DNA of 64,000 bases from Pandoraea apista (lineage in GTDB: Bacteria > Pseudomonadota > Gammaproteobacteria > Burkholderiales > Burkholderiaceae). Below the pieces are notes generated by a model. That model ran no database searches and had not been told where the DNA came from. It was given only the letters and a program-made list of their open reading frames with translations. A program made the translations under genes and the position numbers. This document shows, piece after piece, positions 18,521-26,938 of the stretch (positions are counted from its first letter, which is position 1; each line of letters begins with the position of its first letter). The stretch is taken from the NCBI RefSeq assembly GCF_001465595.2, contig NZ_CP013481.2:4154001-4218000 (forward strand). Reading direction: 5' to 3'.

Positions 18521-19501
18521 ATGCTCACTGGACTCGCCCCCGAATCGCTCTGGCTCGCCGCGCTGATCGGCGTGCTGCTCGACGCCTGGCTCGGCGAGCC
18601 GCGCCGATGGCATCCGTTGGTGGGATTCGGCTATATTGCGAACGGCGTCGAAGCCTGGCTCAACGATCCCGAATCGCGCGACAAACCCTTCAGCGCCATG
18701 ACACGTGGCACATGGGCCTGGATGATCATGCTCGTGCTCCCCGTGCTCATCGCGTGGGGGCTGACGTTCCTCCCGGGCTGGAGCGGCATTCTCTGGCAGG
18801 CGCTGGCGTTGTATGCAGCGCTCGGCGCACGCAGTCTGCGCGAGCATGTAATGCCCATCGCCCACGCCCTTCGCGACGGCGATCTGGCGCAAGCTCGCGC
18901 GCTGACCGCTCGCATCGTCTCGCGCGACACCGAAGACGCGAGCGCATCCGATCTCGCGCGGGCGGCCGTCGAGTCGACGCTGGAGAACGGTAACGACGCG
19001 ATCTTCGGCGCGCTATTCTGGTTCGCCATTGCGGGCGCCCCCGGCGTCGTGCTGTTTCGGCTGGCGAACACGCTCGACGCCATGTGGGGCTATCGCACCG
19101 ACAAGTTTCTTTACTTCGGCCGGCCGGCCGCGCGTATCGACGACGTGCTCAACTGGATTCCCGCACGCCTGACGGCGGCAAGCTACGCGGTCTTCGGAGA
19201 TGTCGCGCGTGCCATCGACTGCTGGCGCACGCAGGCAAGCGCGTGGTCGAGCCCCAACGCGGGACCTGTGATGGCCGCGGGGGCAGGCAGTCTCGGCGTT
19301 CAACTGGGCGGCCCGGCACGCTATCACGGCGAGTGGGAGCCGCGCCCGGCGCTGGGTTGCGGCATGGAACCCTCGGCCCAGCACATCAAGGCCGCGTGGC
19401 GGCTGATCTCGCGTTCGATGTGGATGTGGCTGATCGTTAGCGGTGCGCTCGCGCTCTTCGCGGCGTCACAGGCTGACGCCTTGCCGGTTGGCGTGACGTG
19501 A
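18521..19501 (+). CDS. cbiB: Adenosylcobinamide-phosphate synthase (CbiB/CobD)
   Basis: An inner-membrane enzyme that attaches aminopropanol phosphate to adenosyl-cobyric acid. The 326-residue sequence opens with ESLWLAALIGVLLDAWLGEPRRWHPLVGFG (the family DxxxGEP...HPV pattern) and has several hydrophobic spans plus FWFAIAGAPGVVLFRLANTLDAMWGYR. It sits between cobU and the decarboxylase that makes its aminopropanol phosphate. The stop overlaps the GTG of cobD by four bases, so translation is likely coupled. Confidence 0.95.
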   Translation: MLTGLAPESLWLAALIGVLLDAWLGEPRRWHPLVGFGYIANGVEAWLNDPESRDKPFSAMTRGTWAWMIMLVLPVLIAWGLTFLPGWSGILWQALALYAALGARSLREHVMPIAHALRDGDLAQARALTARIVSRDTEDASASDLARAAVESTLENGNDAIFGALFWFAIAGAPGVVLFRLANTLDAMWGYRTDKFLYFGRPAARIDDVLNWIPARLTAASYAVFGDVARAIDCWRTQASAWSSPNAGPVMAAGAGSLGVQLGGPARYHGEWEPRPALGCGMEPSAQHIKAAWRLISRSMWMWLIVSGALALFAASQADALPVGVT

Positions 19502-20640
19502 CCGTAGCCCCATCATCGCAGCCCTCGCGTTTCCCCATGTCATCCTCAGTCATCTCGCCATCACCAGCATCGGTCACACCGAACCCATCAAGCGTATCGA
19601 GCGTGCCTGCCGGCCCCGCCACGCCGCGTCATGGCGGCAATCTTGGCGAAGCCATCCTTCGCTATCGGCGTCCCCGCGAGGACTGGATCGACCTGTCTAC
19701 CGGCGTCAACCCGCACGGCTACCCTGTGCCGATGCCCCCTGCGAGCGCCTGGCGCGACTTACCCGACGCCTTCGACGATCTCTGCGACGTTGCTGCGCAG
19801 TACTACGGCGTGCCGGTCAGCACCGTGGTGCCGTGTGCGGGATCGCAGGCCGTCATCCGGTCGTTGCCGACGTTGTTGCGCCCCGGGAGGGTTGCCGTCG
19901 CCTCGCTGACCTACAGCGAGTACGCACCGGCCTTCGCCAACGCTGGCCACACACTGGTGCCGTGGCAAGGTCCTGAGGCCGGTCTGCCCGATGTCGACTA
20001 TCTCGTCTGGGTGAATCCGGACAATCCCACCACACGACACGTCTCGCGCGAGACATTAACGCAATGGCAAGCCCGGCTGGCCGAACACGGCGGCATGCTG
20101 ATCGTGGACGAGGCATTCGCCGACGTTTCGCCGCAGGCATCGATGGCACCTCATGTTGGCGAGACGGGTCTCGTCGTCTTGCGTTCCGTGGGCAAATTCT
20201 TCGGACTCGCGGGAATTCGTGCGGGCTTCGCGTTGTGTCCGCAAGGGCTGGCAACGCGTCTGGCCGAGCGCCTGGGCGCGTGGACCGTGAGTGGGCCGGC
20301 AAGGTTCGCTGTCCGAACCGCCCTGCGCGATACGGCATGGCAAGCCGCCACCCGGGAACGTTTGTTGCACGATGGCGAACGGCTTCTCAGACTGTTGCGC
20401 GCACACGACTGGCCGGCGAACGGCACGCCCCTGTTTGCCTGGACGCCCCACCCACTGGCCCCGCAATGGCATGAACGACTGGCGGCTCAAGGGATCTGGA
20501 CCCGCCGCTTCGATGACCGGCCTGTCACGCTCGGAAACGGGACGACACAAACGTTGCCAAGCTTGCGGCTCGGCCTGCCGCCGACCGAGTTTGCGTGGCA
20601 GCGGCTGCAATCTGCGCTAGCCGGATTGCGGGCCGGATAG
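19498..20640 (+). CDS. cobD: Threonine-phosphate decarboxylase (CobD, CobC in aerobic naming)
   Basis: A PLP-dependent fold-type I enzyme that makes (R)-1-amino-2-propanol phosphate for the B12 nucleotide loop. Signatures: HGGNLGEAILRYRRPREDWIDLSTGVNPHGYP, VWVNPDNPTTRH, LIVDEAFADV, and the Schiff-base Lys in LRSVGKFFGLAGIRAGF (about residue 237). At 380 residues it carries a roughly 40-residue Ser/Pro-rich low-complexity N-terminus before the catalytic domain. The GTG start overlaps the cbiB stop. A hairpin with a T-run at 20755-20774 follows. Confidence 0.93.
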   Translation: MTVAPSSQPSRFPMSSSVISPSPASVTPNPSSVSSVPAGPATPRHGGNLGEAILRYRRPREDWIDLSTGVNPHGYPVPMPPASAWRDLPDAFDDLCDVAAQYYGVPVSTVVPCAGSQAVIRSLPTLLRPGRVAVASLTYSEYAPAFANAGHTLVPWQGPEAGLPDVDYLVWVNPDNPTTRHVSRETLTQWQARLAEHGGMLIVDEAFADVSPQASMAPHVGETGLVVLRSVGKFFGLAGIRAGFALCPQGLATRLAERLGAWTVSGPARFAVRTALRDTAWQAATRERLLHDGERLLRLLRAHDWPANGTPLFAWTPHPLAPQWHERLAAQGIWTRRFDDRPVTLGNGTTQTLPSLRLGLPPTEFAWQRLQSALAGLRAG

Positions 20641-20754
20641 AGTTTTCGGGAACTGCGGAAGACAACGGCCATCAAAATTCCCCGTGGTGCTTTCGATCGG
20701 GCACATGAACCGCGCGCACCGCACGGCGCCATGCCTTACGCCGTATTAAAAACC

Positions 20755-20774
20755 GGGCGTTTGGCGCCCTTTTC
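20755..20774 (+). terminator. Weak intrinsic terminator after cobD
   Basis: GGGCG (20755-20759) and CGCCC (20765-20769) form a short stem followed by TTTT and CGTT. It is preceded by an A-rich stretch. It is a modest but plausible end for the cobU-cbiB-cobD transcript. Confidence 0.5.
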
Positions 20775-20885
20775 GTTACAAATTGAAGCATTTCTGCAAC
20801 AAATGCACACAGTCATCGCCATAGGGCGCCGCTAGACTGAAGGTTCTTTCGCAAGGGCTTTCTCCATATATAAAAGGACGACCAA

Positions 20886-21113
20886 ATGAAAAAACTGCCT
20901 CTGTTGCTTGCTACGCTTCTGGCCGCTACCGTCGTGACGGTCGGTTGTTCGAAGAAGGAAGACCAATCGGCCGCGCCGGCCTCCGACATGTCGGCTTCGG
21001 CACCGGCAGCGGCGCCGGCAGATAACACGGCACCGGCCAGCGATGCTGGCGCTGCCATGAGCGCTCCGGCGTCGGACGCAGGTGCCGCAGCCCCGGCGCC
21101 GGCCTCCAACTAA
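20886..21113 (+). CDS. Small Ala/Pro/Ser-rich lipoprotein
   Basis: A 75-residue lipoprotein. Signal peptide MKKLPLLLATLLAATVV ends in the lipobox TVGC, Cys at residue 21, followed by SKKEDQS and a repetitive tail of APASDxxA units. AAAGGACG ahead of the ATG is a good ribosome site. The tail has no recognisable domain and may be a flexible surface or periplasmic linker. It lies within the B12 island, between cobD and btuF, with its own upstream gap and a strong terminator downstream. No function can be assigned. Confidence 0.8.
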   Translation: MKKLPLLLATLLAATVVTVGCSKKEDQSAAPASDMSASAPAAAPADNTAPASDAGAAMSAPASDAGAAAPAPASN

Positions 21114-21256
21114 CGCTGTCCAACGCTTGGTCAGACACTGCCGTGGGCTTCGTGCCATCGTAAGGTGTCCTGCTCAACCCTGTGCCGCCTTCACGCTCCA
21201 GTAACGCGCTGACATCGAGGTGACACCGTGTTGATCGTGCATTGCCATGCGTGAAT

Positions 21257-21302
21257 GACCGCGCCCCCTGAACGCTTCGGCGTCAGGGGGCGCGGTCGTT
21301 TT
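21257..21302 (+). terminator. Strong terminator after the small lipoprotein gene
   Basis: GACCGCGCCCCCTGA (21257-21271) pairs perfectly with TCAGGGGGCGCGGTC (21283-21297) around an 11-base loop, followed by GTTTTG. The stem can also stop the convergent minus-strand lipoprotein gene. Confidence 0.8.
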
Positions 21303-21355
21303 GGGGAACGCCGGTCGCACGCAAGGCGGCACAACACGATAATGTCCCGCCAGGC

Positions 21356-21520
21356 TTATTTCACCACCGTCACACCCCCGTCGATCACGCCGTAGGCTTG
21401 CACCTTGCTTGTCCCGCTGCCGGCGCTCGCCCCCGACCCGCCGTCGGGGCCGGCGCAAGCGCTGAGCATCGTCGCCAGGGCAAGCGCCAACGCGCTCATC
21501 AATCCGATATTTCGTTTCAC
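21356..21520 (-). CDS. Very small lipoprotein, 54 residues
   Basis: A short gene read directly from the minus strand. A GTG start at 21518-21520 is preceded by AGAGGAG with a 9-base gap. The product begins MKRNIGLMSALALALATMLS and has the lipobox MLSAC, Cys at residue 22, then a Gly/Ser-rich stretch (AGPDGGSGASAGSGTS) and the end KVQAYGVIDGGVTVVK before TAA. Basic N-region, hydrophobic core and lipobox are all in place, so a secreted lipoprotein is well supported. Its function is unknown. It is convergent with the other small lipoprotein gene in the B12 island. Confidence 0.75.
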   Translation of the reverse strand: MKRNIGLMSALALALATMLSACAGPDGGSGASAGSGTSKVQAYGVIDGGVTVVK

Positions 21521-21793
21521 GTCTTCGACTCCTCTAAGTGCGCGGCCCGCGCGTACTGGCCGAGCGGGCTTCCTGTCGATGATCCGACACAGACTGACCT
21601 ATGACGTCACGCTTCGTTCGACAGCCCTCGCGTGACATCGGTTCGCTGCGGGCGCACATTCGGCCCTTCCCCTCACGCTTGCCGCAGCACGACAACACGC
21701 CGAGAATGTCGAGTCGGTTGCGTGGGCGAGCGGTCATCGTGACGTTCGGTCAACGCCAGCCCCAACCCGCCAACACCTAAGCCTGCTGCCTCG

Positions 21794-22729
21794 ATGTCGC
21801 TCAATCTCACAGCCTCACACCGCCTTCGTCGTCACCGGCTCGCACTGACGCTCGCCGGCTTCGCCACGCTCGGCGCCCACGCCGCCGTCACCGTCAAAGA
21901 CGATTCCGGCGCCACCGTCACGCTCGCGGCTCCGGCGCAGCGGGTGGTAAGCCTTTCGCCGCATGCGACCGAATTGCTGTTCGCGGCAGGCGCAGGCGAC
22001 AAGGTCGTGGGTGTCGTGGCGTACTCCGATTATCCCGAAGCGGCGCGCAAACTGCCCCGCGTCGGTGACAACAGCGCGCTCGACCTTGAGCGCATTCTCG
22101 CGCTCAAGCCCGATCTGCTCGTGGTGTGGATGCATGGCAACTCCCAGCGCCAGGTCGAGGCGCTGCGTCAATTGAAACTGCCGGTGTTCTACTCCGAGCC
22201 GAAGCATCTGACAGATCTGCCTGCGGCCATCGAAACGCTCGGCACACTGACCGGAACTCCGGCGAAAGCCCAGGCGTCGGCCGAAGCGTTCCGGGCACGC
22301 TACGAAGCGCTGCGCAAGCAATATTCCTCCCGCGCACCGGTATCCGTCTTCTATCAGGTGTGGACACAACCGCTCATGACCTTGAACGGCACGCATATGG
22401 TCAGCGACGTGATCCGACTGTGCGGCGGGGTGAACATCTTCGCCGACGAAGCACCGCTCGTGCCGCGTGTGTCCGTCGAAGCCGTACTGGCCAAACGGCC
22501 GGAAGCGATGTTCACTGCCACGCCCGGCGCAACCAAGTCCGACAAACCGCTTGCTACGCTCGACAGTTGGCGCAAGTGGCCGCAGTTGCCTGCCGTGGCG
22601 CACAACAACCTGTTCGGCATCGACGGCGACCTCATCAACCGGCCCGGCCCGCGCATTCTCGACGGCGCACGCACAATGTGCGAAGACCTCGATATCGCCC
22701 GCTCGCGCCGGGCATCGGCTGCGCAGTAA
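21794..22729 (+). CDS. btuF: Periplasmic cobalamin-binding protein
   Basis: Solute-binding component of the B12 ABC importer, passing cobalamin from BtuB to BtuCD. The 311-residue protein has a signal peptide (RLALTLAGFATLGAHA) and a class III binding fold: QRVVSLSPHATELLFAAGAGDKVVGVVAYSDYP, LDLERILALKPDLLVVW, and a C-terminal lobe with VFYQVWTQPLMTLNGTHMVSDVIRLCGGVNIF. It is on the plus strand, convergent with and separate from btuCD, with 52 bases to the end of cobC. No B12 riboswitch signature is seen upstream of it. Confidence 0.93.
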   Translation: MSLNLTASHRLRRHRLALTLAGFATLGAHAAVTVKDDSGATVTLAAPAQRVVSLSPHATELLFAAGAGDKVVGVVAYSDYPEAARKLPRVGDNSALDLERILALKPDLLVVWMHGNSQRQVEALRQLKLPVFYSEPKHLTDLPAAIETLGTLTGTPAKAQASAEAFRARYEALRKQYSSRAPVSVFYQVWTQPLMTLNGTHMVSDVIRLCGGVNIFADEAPLVPRVSVEAVLAKRPEAMFTATPGATKSDKPLATLDSWRKWPQLPAVAHNNLFGIDGDLINRPGPRILDGARTMCEDLDIARSRRASAAQ

Positions 22730-22781
22730 TACGAAATCGAGGGTAGCCGCGCAAGGCCGGGGCGTTACCGCCTGCGCGACC

Positions 22782-23381
22782 TCATGCGTTCCAGCGAATC
22801 AGGCGCGCGTTGCCGTCGCCGTCGAGATGAAGGTGACAGAGTCCCCCGAAATCGAGCGACCACGACAGGCACGCCGCCGTCGGCATTCGCAGCGCAGTCG
22901 CCGTGTGCAGACGAATCGGCCCTGCGTGCGCAACGACCACATGCACGGCATCCGCCGCGCTCGCCGTGTGTCCCAAATCCCGGGCCCAGGCGTCCATACG
23001 CCGCACGATGTCTCGCGCGCACTCGCCGCCGGGCGGCGCAAATCCGGTGACGTCGCGCGCCCAAGCGTCAAGCGCTTGCCGGTCGATCGCTTCCCACGGC
23101 CGCATTTCCCATGTGCCGAAGTCCATCTCGGCAAGACGCTCGTCTTCCGTCACCCGCAGGCCAAACGGTGTCGCCAGTGCTTCGGCGGCGCGGCGCGCGC
23201 GTTGCAGAGGGCTGCTGTGGATCGCCACAGGGGTACGGCCGTCCAGCAACGTTACGAGGCGGGCCTGCATTGCCGCGACAGCCGCATCGAAGCGCGCCGC
23301 ATCGACCGGCAAATCGGTGCGCCCGTAACATAACCCCGACACGATGTGTGGCGGCGGATGCCGCATCAGGATCAGATCCAT
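22782..23381 (-). CDS. cobC: Histidine phosphatase family protein, probable alpha-ribazole phosphatase
   Basis: 199 residues of the phosphoglycerate-mutase-like fold. The N-terminal catalytic motif is LILMRHPPPHI, with the usual RHG varied to RHP. The downstream signatures are HSSPLQRARRAAEAL, LAEMDFGTWEMRPWEAI and the second catalytic His in VVVAHAGPIR. In B12 synthesis this enzyme removes the phosphate from alpha-ribazole phosphate or cobalamin phosphate. It overlaps cobS by 10 bases, which supports that role. The start is ATG 23381; the frame's upstream extension is antisense to cobS in a different frame and is not coding. Confidence 0.88.
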   Translation of the reverse strand: MDLILMRHPPPHIVSGLCYGRTDLPVDAARFDAAVAAMQARLVTLLDGRTPVAIHSSPLQRARRAAEALATPFGLRVTEDERLAEMDFGTWEMRPWEAIDRQALDAWARDVTGFAPPGGECARDIVRRMDAWARDLGHTASAADAVHVVVAHAGPIRLHTATALRMPTAACLSWSLDFGGLCHLHLDGDGNARLIRWNA

Positions 23382-24238
23382 GCGCACACCGTGAGATACA
23401 GCGCGAGTTCGCCAACCTGCTGGGCGAAGCCCAGCGTATCGCCCGTATAGCCACCGAGACGCCGGCGCAGATAGCGAATGAAGCCCATGCGCACCGCGAT
23501 CAGCACGACCGCGCCAGTCACGCCCGCTCGCCAGTCGGGCCACACCCACCACGGCACACTGCATGCCACGCCGAACATCAATCCGTTCATGCTCAGTCGC
23601 TGAGCAACGGGTTTGGCCTTGCCTTCGGGGCGCACATAGTCGAGCGTGCGCAGCAAACTGATGGCCATGCTGCGACTCGCCGCGTGGGCACCGATCAGCA
23701 CGACGGCAAAACCGCCCCACCCCACTGCCGCCTGAATGTCGACCAACGCTTGCCACTTCACCGCGAGCGCCAGCCACAACGCCACCGCGCCGTAAGTGCC
23801 GATGCGCGAGTCGTGCATGATTTCCAGCACGCGCTCGCGCGTGAAGGCGCCACCGAACGCATCGACCGAATCGGCCAGCCCGTCCTCGTGAAACGCTCCC
23901 GTAAGCAGCACGCTCGCGCCCAATCCGAGGGCGATGGCGAGAGACGGCGACCACAACAATCCCATTGCCGTCGTGAGCAACGCGACCAGCACGCCGACAA
24001 ACACCCCGACGAGCGGGAAATAACGCGTCGCGGCATTCAACTGTTCGGGCGAATAGCCCACCCATTGCGGGATCGGCACGCGCGTGAAGAACCCAAGCGC
24101 CGTCAGAAAAAGCCGCAACTGTCCCTTGACGCCCCCGAACGACGGTGCAGCCGCCCCCGCATGCGCCGGGCGACCCTGCGTCACCAGATCGCGCGACGGC
24201 GCTGCCTCATGCGAGGGATCGGGGGACGACGTCGTCAT
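23372..24238 (-). CDS. cobS: Adenosylcobinamide-GDP ribazoletransferase (cobalamin synthase)
   Basis: A polytopic inner-membrane enzyme joining AdoCbi-GDP and alpha-ribazole, the last assembly step. The 288-residue protein has an Ala-rich start of about 38 residues and then the conserved [77 protein letters not shown] (acidic Mg-binding segment) and [20 protein letters not shown]. It overlaps cobT by 4 bases and cobC by 10, so the three are tightly coupled. Confidence 0.95.
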   Translation of the reverse strand: [288 protein letters not shown]

Positions 24239-25317
24239 TGCCCGTTTGTCTCCCGGTCGCTCACGCCCGCGCCTTCGAACGTCGCCATCTCGCGCAAGAA
24301 GGCGGCGGCAGCCTGAATCAGCGGCATCGCCAGTGCTGCGCCGGTGCCTTCGCCCAGTCGCAAGCCCAATTGCAACAAGGGTGTCGCGCCGAGAATGTCG
24401 AGCATCGCGCGATGACCGGTTTCGTCCGAGGCATGCGCGAAGACACAGTAGTCGAGCACGGCCGGCGACACGCGTGCAGCCACGAGCAGCGCCGAGGTAC
24501 TGATAAAGCCGTCCACCACGATCACGAGCCCCAGTTTCGCGGCAGCCAGATACGCGCCGGTCATCATGGCGATCTCAAAGCCGCCGAAGGTCGCGAGTGT
24601 GTCCAGCGGATCGGGCGTGTCGCCCGAGACGGGATGCGCCGCGAGTGCGCGTTCAAGAATGGCCGTCTTGCGTGCCAGCCCGGCGTCGTCGACACCCGTG
24701 CCACGACCGACACAGGCGGCGAGCGGCAGACCGGTCAGGCGTTGCATCAGACACGCTGCCGAGGACGTGTTGCCGATGCCCATCTCGCCGAAACCGATCA
24801 TGCGTGCGCCACGCGATGCGTGCGCCACGACCCGCGCGGCACCGGCGGCCAGCGCGGTTTCGAGTTGCTCGCGCGTCATGGCCGGCGCGTCGAGAAAGTT
24901 CTGCGTGCCGCGCGCCACCGGAATATCGACGAGCGACGCGTGCGCCGGAAAATCGGCGGCCACACCGGCGTTCACCACCTCAAGCTCAATGCCATGCGTA
25001 CGGCAGAAGACATTGATGGCCGCGCCGCCGCGCAGGAAGTTGAGCACCATCTGCGCGGTAACCGCCTGCGGATACGGACTCACGCCGGCAGCGACAACGC
25101 CATGATCGCCCGCGAAAATCAGCATCGTCGGACGCGCGAGATCCGGTGTCGCGCTCTGCTGAATCCGGCCAATCTGATGCGCGACACGCTCAAGCGCACC
25201 GAGGCTGCCGGGCGGCTTCGTCTTGATGTCGATGGCATGTTCGAGCGCCGCATCCATCGCTGAAGAAGGTGCGGCGATATCGAACAGTTCGGTTAGCAAC
25301 GGGCTGAAAGCGGTCAT
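24235..25317 (-). CDS. cobT: Nicotinate-nucleotide-dimethylbenzimidazole phosphoribosyltransferase
   Basis: Activates the lower ligand (dimethylbenzimidazole) to alpha-ribazole phosphate. The 360-residue enzyme shows KTKPPGSLGALERVA, LIFAGDHGVVAAGVSPYPQAVTAQMVLNFLRGGAAINVF, FGEMGIGNTSSAACL and VDGFISTSALLVA, with the catalytic Glu expected near the C-terminus. ATG at 25317 gives the family start; the open frame goes on to 25698 antisense-wise. It is third from the end of the btuB riboswitch-led run. Confidence 0.96.
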   Translation of the reverse strand: MTAFSPLLTELFDIAAPSSAMDAALEHAIDIKTKPPGSLGALERVAHQIGRIQQSATPDLARPTMLIFAGDHGVVAAGVSPYPQAVTAQMVLNFLRGGAAINVFCRTHGIELEVVNAGVAADFPAHASLVDIPVARGTQNFLDAPAMTREQLETALAAGAARVVAHASRGARMIGFGEMGIGNTSSAACLMQRLTGLPLAACVGRGTGVDDAGLARKTAILERALAAHPVSGDTPDPLDTLATFGGFEIAMMTGAYLAAAKLGLVIVVDGFISTSALLVAARVSPAVLDYCVFAHASDETGHRAMLDILGATPLLQLGLRLGEGTGAALAMPLIQAAAAFLREMATFEGAGVSDRETNGQ

Positions 25318-25349
25318 ACGAGAGACGTCCTGAAACGGTGAAGCAAAGA

Positions 25350-26000
25350 TTACATTTCCACGCCGGCCTGCGCGCGAATGCCCTCGGCAAAAGCGTGCTT
25401 GACGGGGGTCATATCGGTCACGGTGTTGGCGGCGTCGATAAGCGCCTGCGGGGCGCCGCGGCCGGTGATCACGACATGCTGCATTTCGGGGCGCGCCTGC
25501 AAATCGGCGACCACGGTGTTCACGTCGAGATAACCCAGCTTGAGTGCAATATTCAGTTCGTCGAACAACACAAGGCCGAACGACGGATCGCGCAACATGC
25601 GGCGCGCCTGCTCCCACGCCGCTTCCGCCTTGGCAATGTCGCGCGTGCGGTCTTGCGTCTCCCAGGTGTAGCCTTCGCCCATCACATGGAACTCGCACTC
25701 GTCGGGAAAGCGCCGCAGGAATTTCTCCTCGCCGGTCGGGATCGCGCCCTTGATGAATTGCACCACGCCCGTCTTCATACCGTGGCCCATCGCGCGCACC
25801 ACCATGCCGAAACCGGAACTCGACTTGCCCTTTCCGTTGCCGGTCGTGATGACGATCACGCCGCAGTCGCGCTGCGCCTGCGCGATTTTGTCGTCGATGA
25901 CCGCTTTCTTGCGCACCATGCGCGAGCGGTGGCGCTCGTTGCGGCCGTCGTCGCCGGCAGTGGCACTTTCAGGTTGGGATTGCGGCTTGTCTTGCGTCAT
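25350..26000 (-). CDS. cobO: Cob(I)yrinic acid a,c-diamide adenosyltransferase
   Basis: Adds the 5'-deoxyadenosyl group to Co(I) corrinoids; BtuR/CobA-type family. The 216-residue protein has the P-loop VIVITTGNGKGKSSSGFGM and the motifs RRFPDECEFHVMGEGYTWETQDRTRD, LVLFDELNIALKLGYLDV and VVITGRGAP. AGGTG lies 9 bases before the ATG at 26000, favouring it over upstream ATG/GTG codons. It lies between btuD (113 bases upstream) and cobT (32 bases downstream). CobB, often near cobO, is absent here. Confidence 0.95.
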   Translation of the reverse strand: MTQDKPQSQPESATAGDDGRNERHRSRMVRKKAVIDDKIAQAQRDCGVIVITTGNGKGKSSSGFGMVVRAMGHGMKTGVVQFIKGAIPTGEEKFLRRFPDECEFHVMGEGYTWETQDRTRDIAKAEAAWEQARRMLRDPSFGLVLFDELNIALKLGYLDVNTVVADLQARPEMQHVVITGRGAPQALIDAANTVTDMTPVKHAFAEGIRAQAGVEM

Positions 26001-26113
26001 GAACATCACCTGTCAAAAGCAGGCGCACGGCCTAACATGGCCGTACGCGGATGAGAGTGTACGCCTGTGTATCCCCACGGGGCTGATAAGGACCGTGGCG
26101 TCGGACATGCCGC

Positions 26114-26938
26114 TCAGAAACGGCGCACGGGCACGAGGGCTTCGTCGTTGCCATCGCGAATCAGGCGCAACGGATAACCGAAAGCATCACTGCAATACTC
26201 GGCCGAAAGCACTTCGCCCACCGGGCCGGCACGCCACCCGCCACGGCCGTCGAGCAGCAACGCGTGCGTGGCAAAGCGCCGTGCGAGATTCAGATCGTGG
26301 CACGAGAAGATAACGGCAGCATCGTCGCGTTGCGCATGGCGCGCGAGTTGTTCGAGCGCGTCGATCTGATGATGCAGATCGAGATGCGAAACCGGCTCGT
26401 CGAGCAGCAACAGCGGCGTGGCCTGCGCCAGTACGGCAGCCAGCGACACCCGCTGACGTTCGCCGCCCGAGAGCGTGGTGACGTCGCGCGCCGCGAAATC
26501 CTCCATGCCGACTTGCGCGAGTGCCGCCATGGCGGCGGCAATGTCTTCATCCGATTCCCACGCGCCCCAGCGCCCTTGCGCCAGATAGGGGTGGCGTCCG
26601 GCCAGCACGACTTCGAGAGCCGTGGCCCCGAAGGCGTCGCGCGTTTGTTGCGGCATGAGCGCACGCACCTTGGCGAGCGGCGCGGGACGCCACTGAGCCA
26701 ACGACTTGCCTTCGATCTCGACACGCCCGCTACCGGCAATGGCCGCATCGCGCGATGACGTGGCTTGCACCGGACGCAGCCCGGCGAGCGTGGTGAGCAA
26801 CGTGGTCTTGCCGGCCCCATTCGGCCCGGCCAGACACCAGCACTCACCCGCAGCCACGGCAAGATCGAGCCAGTCGACGAGTACGCGCTCGCCGGCGCGT
26901 AATGTCAGGGCATGCGTTTGCAGCAGTGGTGTATTCAT
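26114..26938 (-). CDS. btuD: ABC transporter ATP-binding protein of the cobalamin importer
   Basis: A 274-residue ABC ATPase with Walker A LAGPNGAGKTTLL, Q-loop MPQQTRDAFG, signature LSGGERQRVSLAAVLAQ, Walker B LLLLDEPVSHLD and switch His in IFSCHDLNLARRF. FepC/BtuD-type family. The start ATG at 26938 overlaps the btuC stop by four bases. With the FecCD permease BtuC and BtuF it forms the importer. The B12 role rests on linkage to btuB and cob genes. Confidence 0.92.
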   Translation of the reverse strand: MNTPLLQTHALTLRAGERVLVDWLDLAVAAGECWCLAGPNGAGKTTLLTTLAGLRPVQATSSRDAAIAGSGRVEIEGKSLAQWRPAPLAKVRALMPQQTRDAFGATALEVVLAGRHPYLAQGRWGAWESDEDIAAAMAALAQVGMEDFAARDVTTLSGGERQRVSLAAVLAQATPLLLLDEPVSHLDLHHQIDALEQLARHAQRDDAAVIFSCHDLNLARRFATHALLLDGRGGWRAGPVGEVLSAEYCSDAFGYPLRLIRDGNDEALVPVRRF

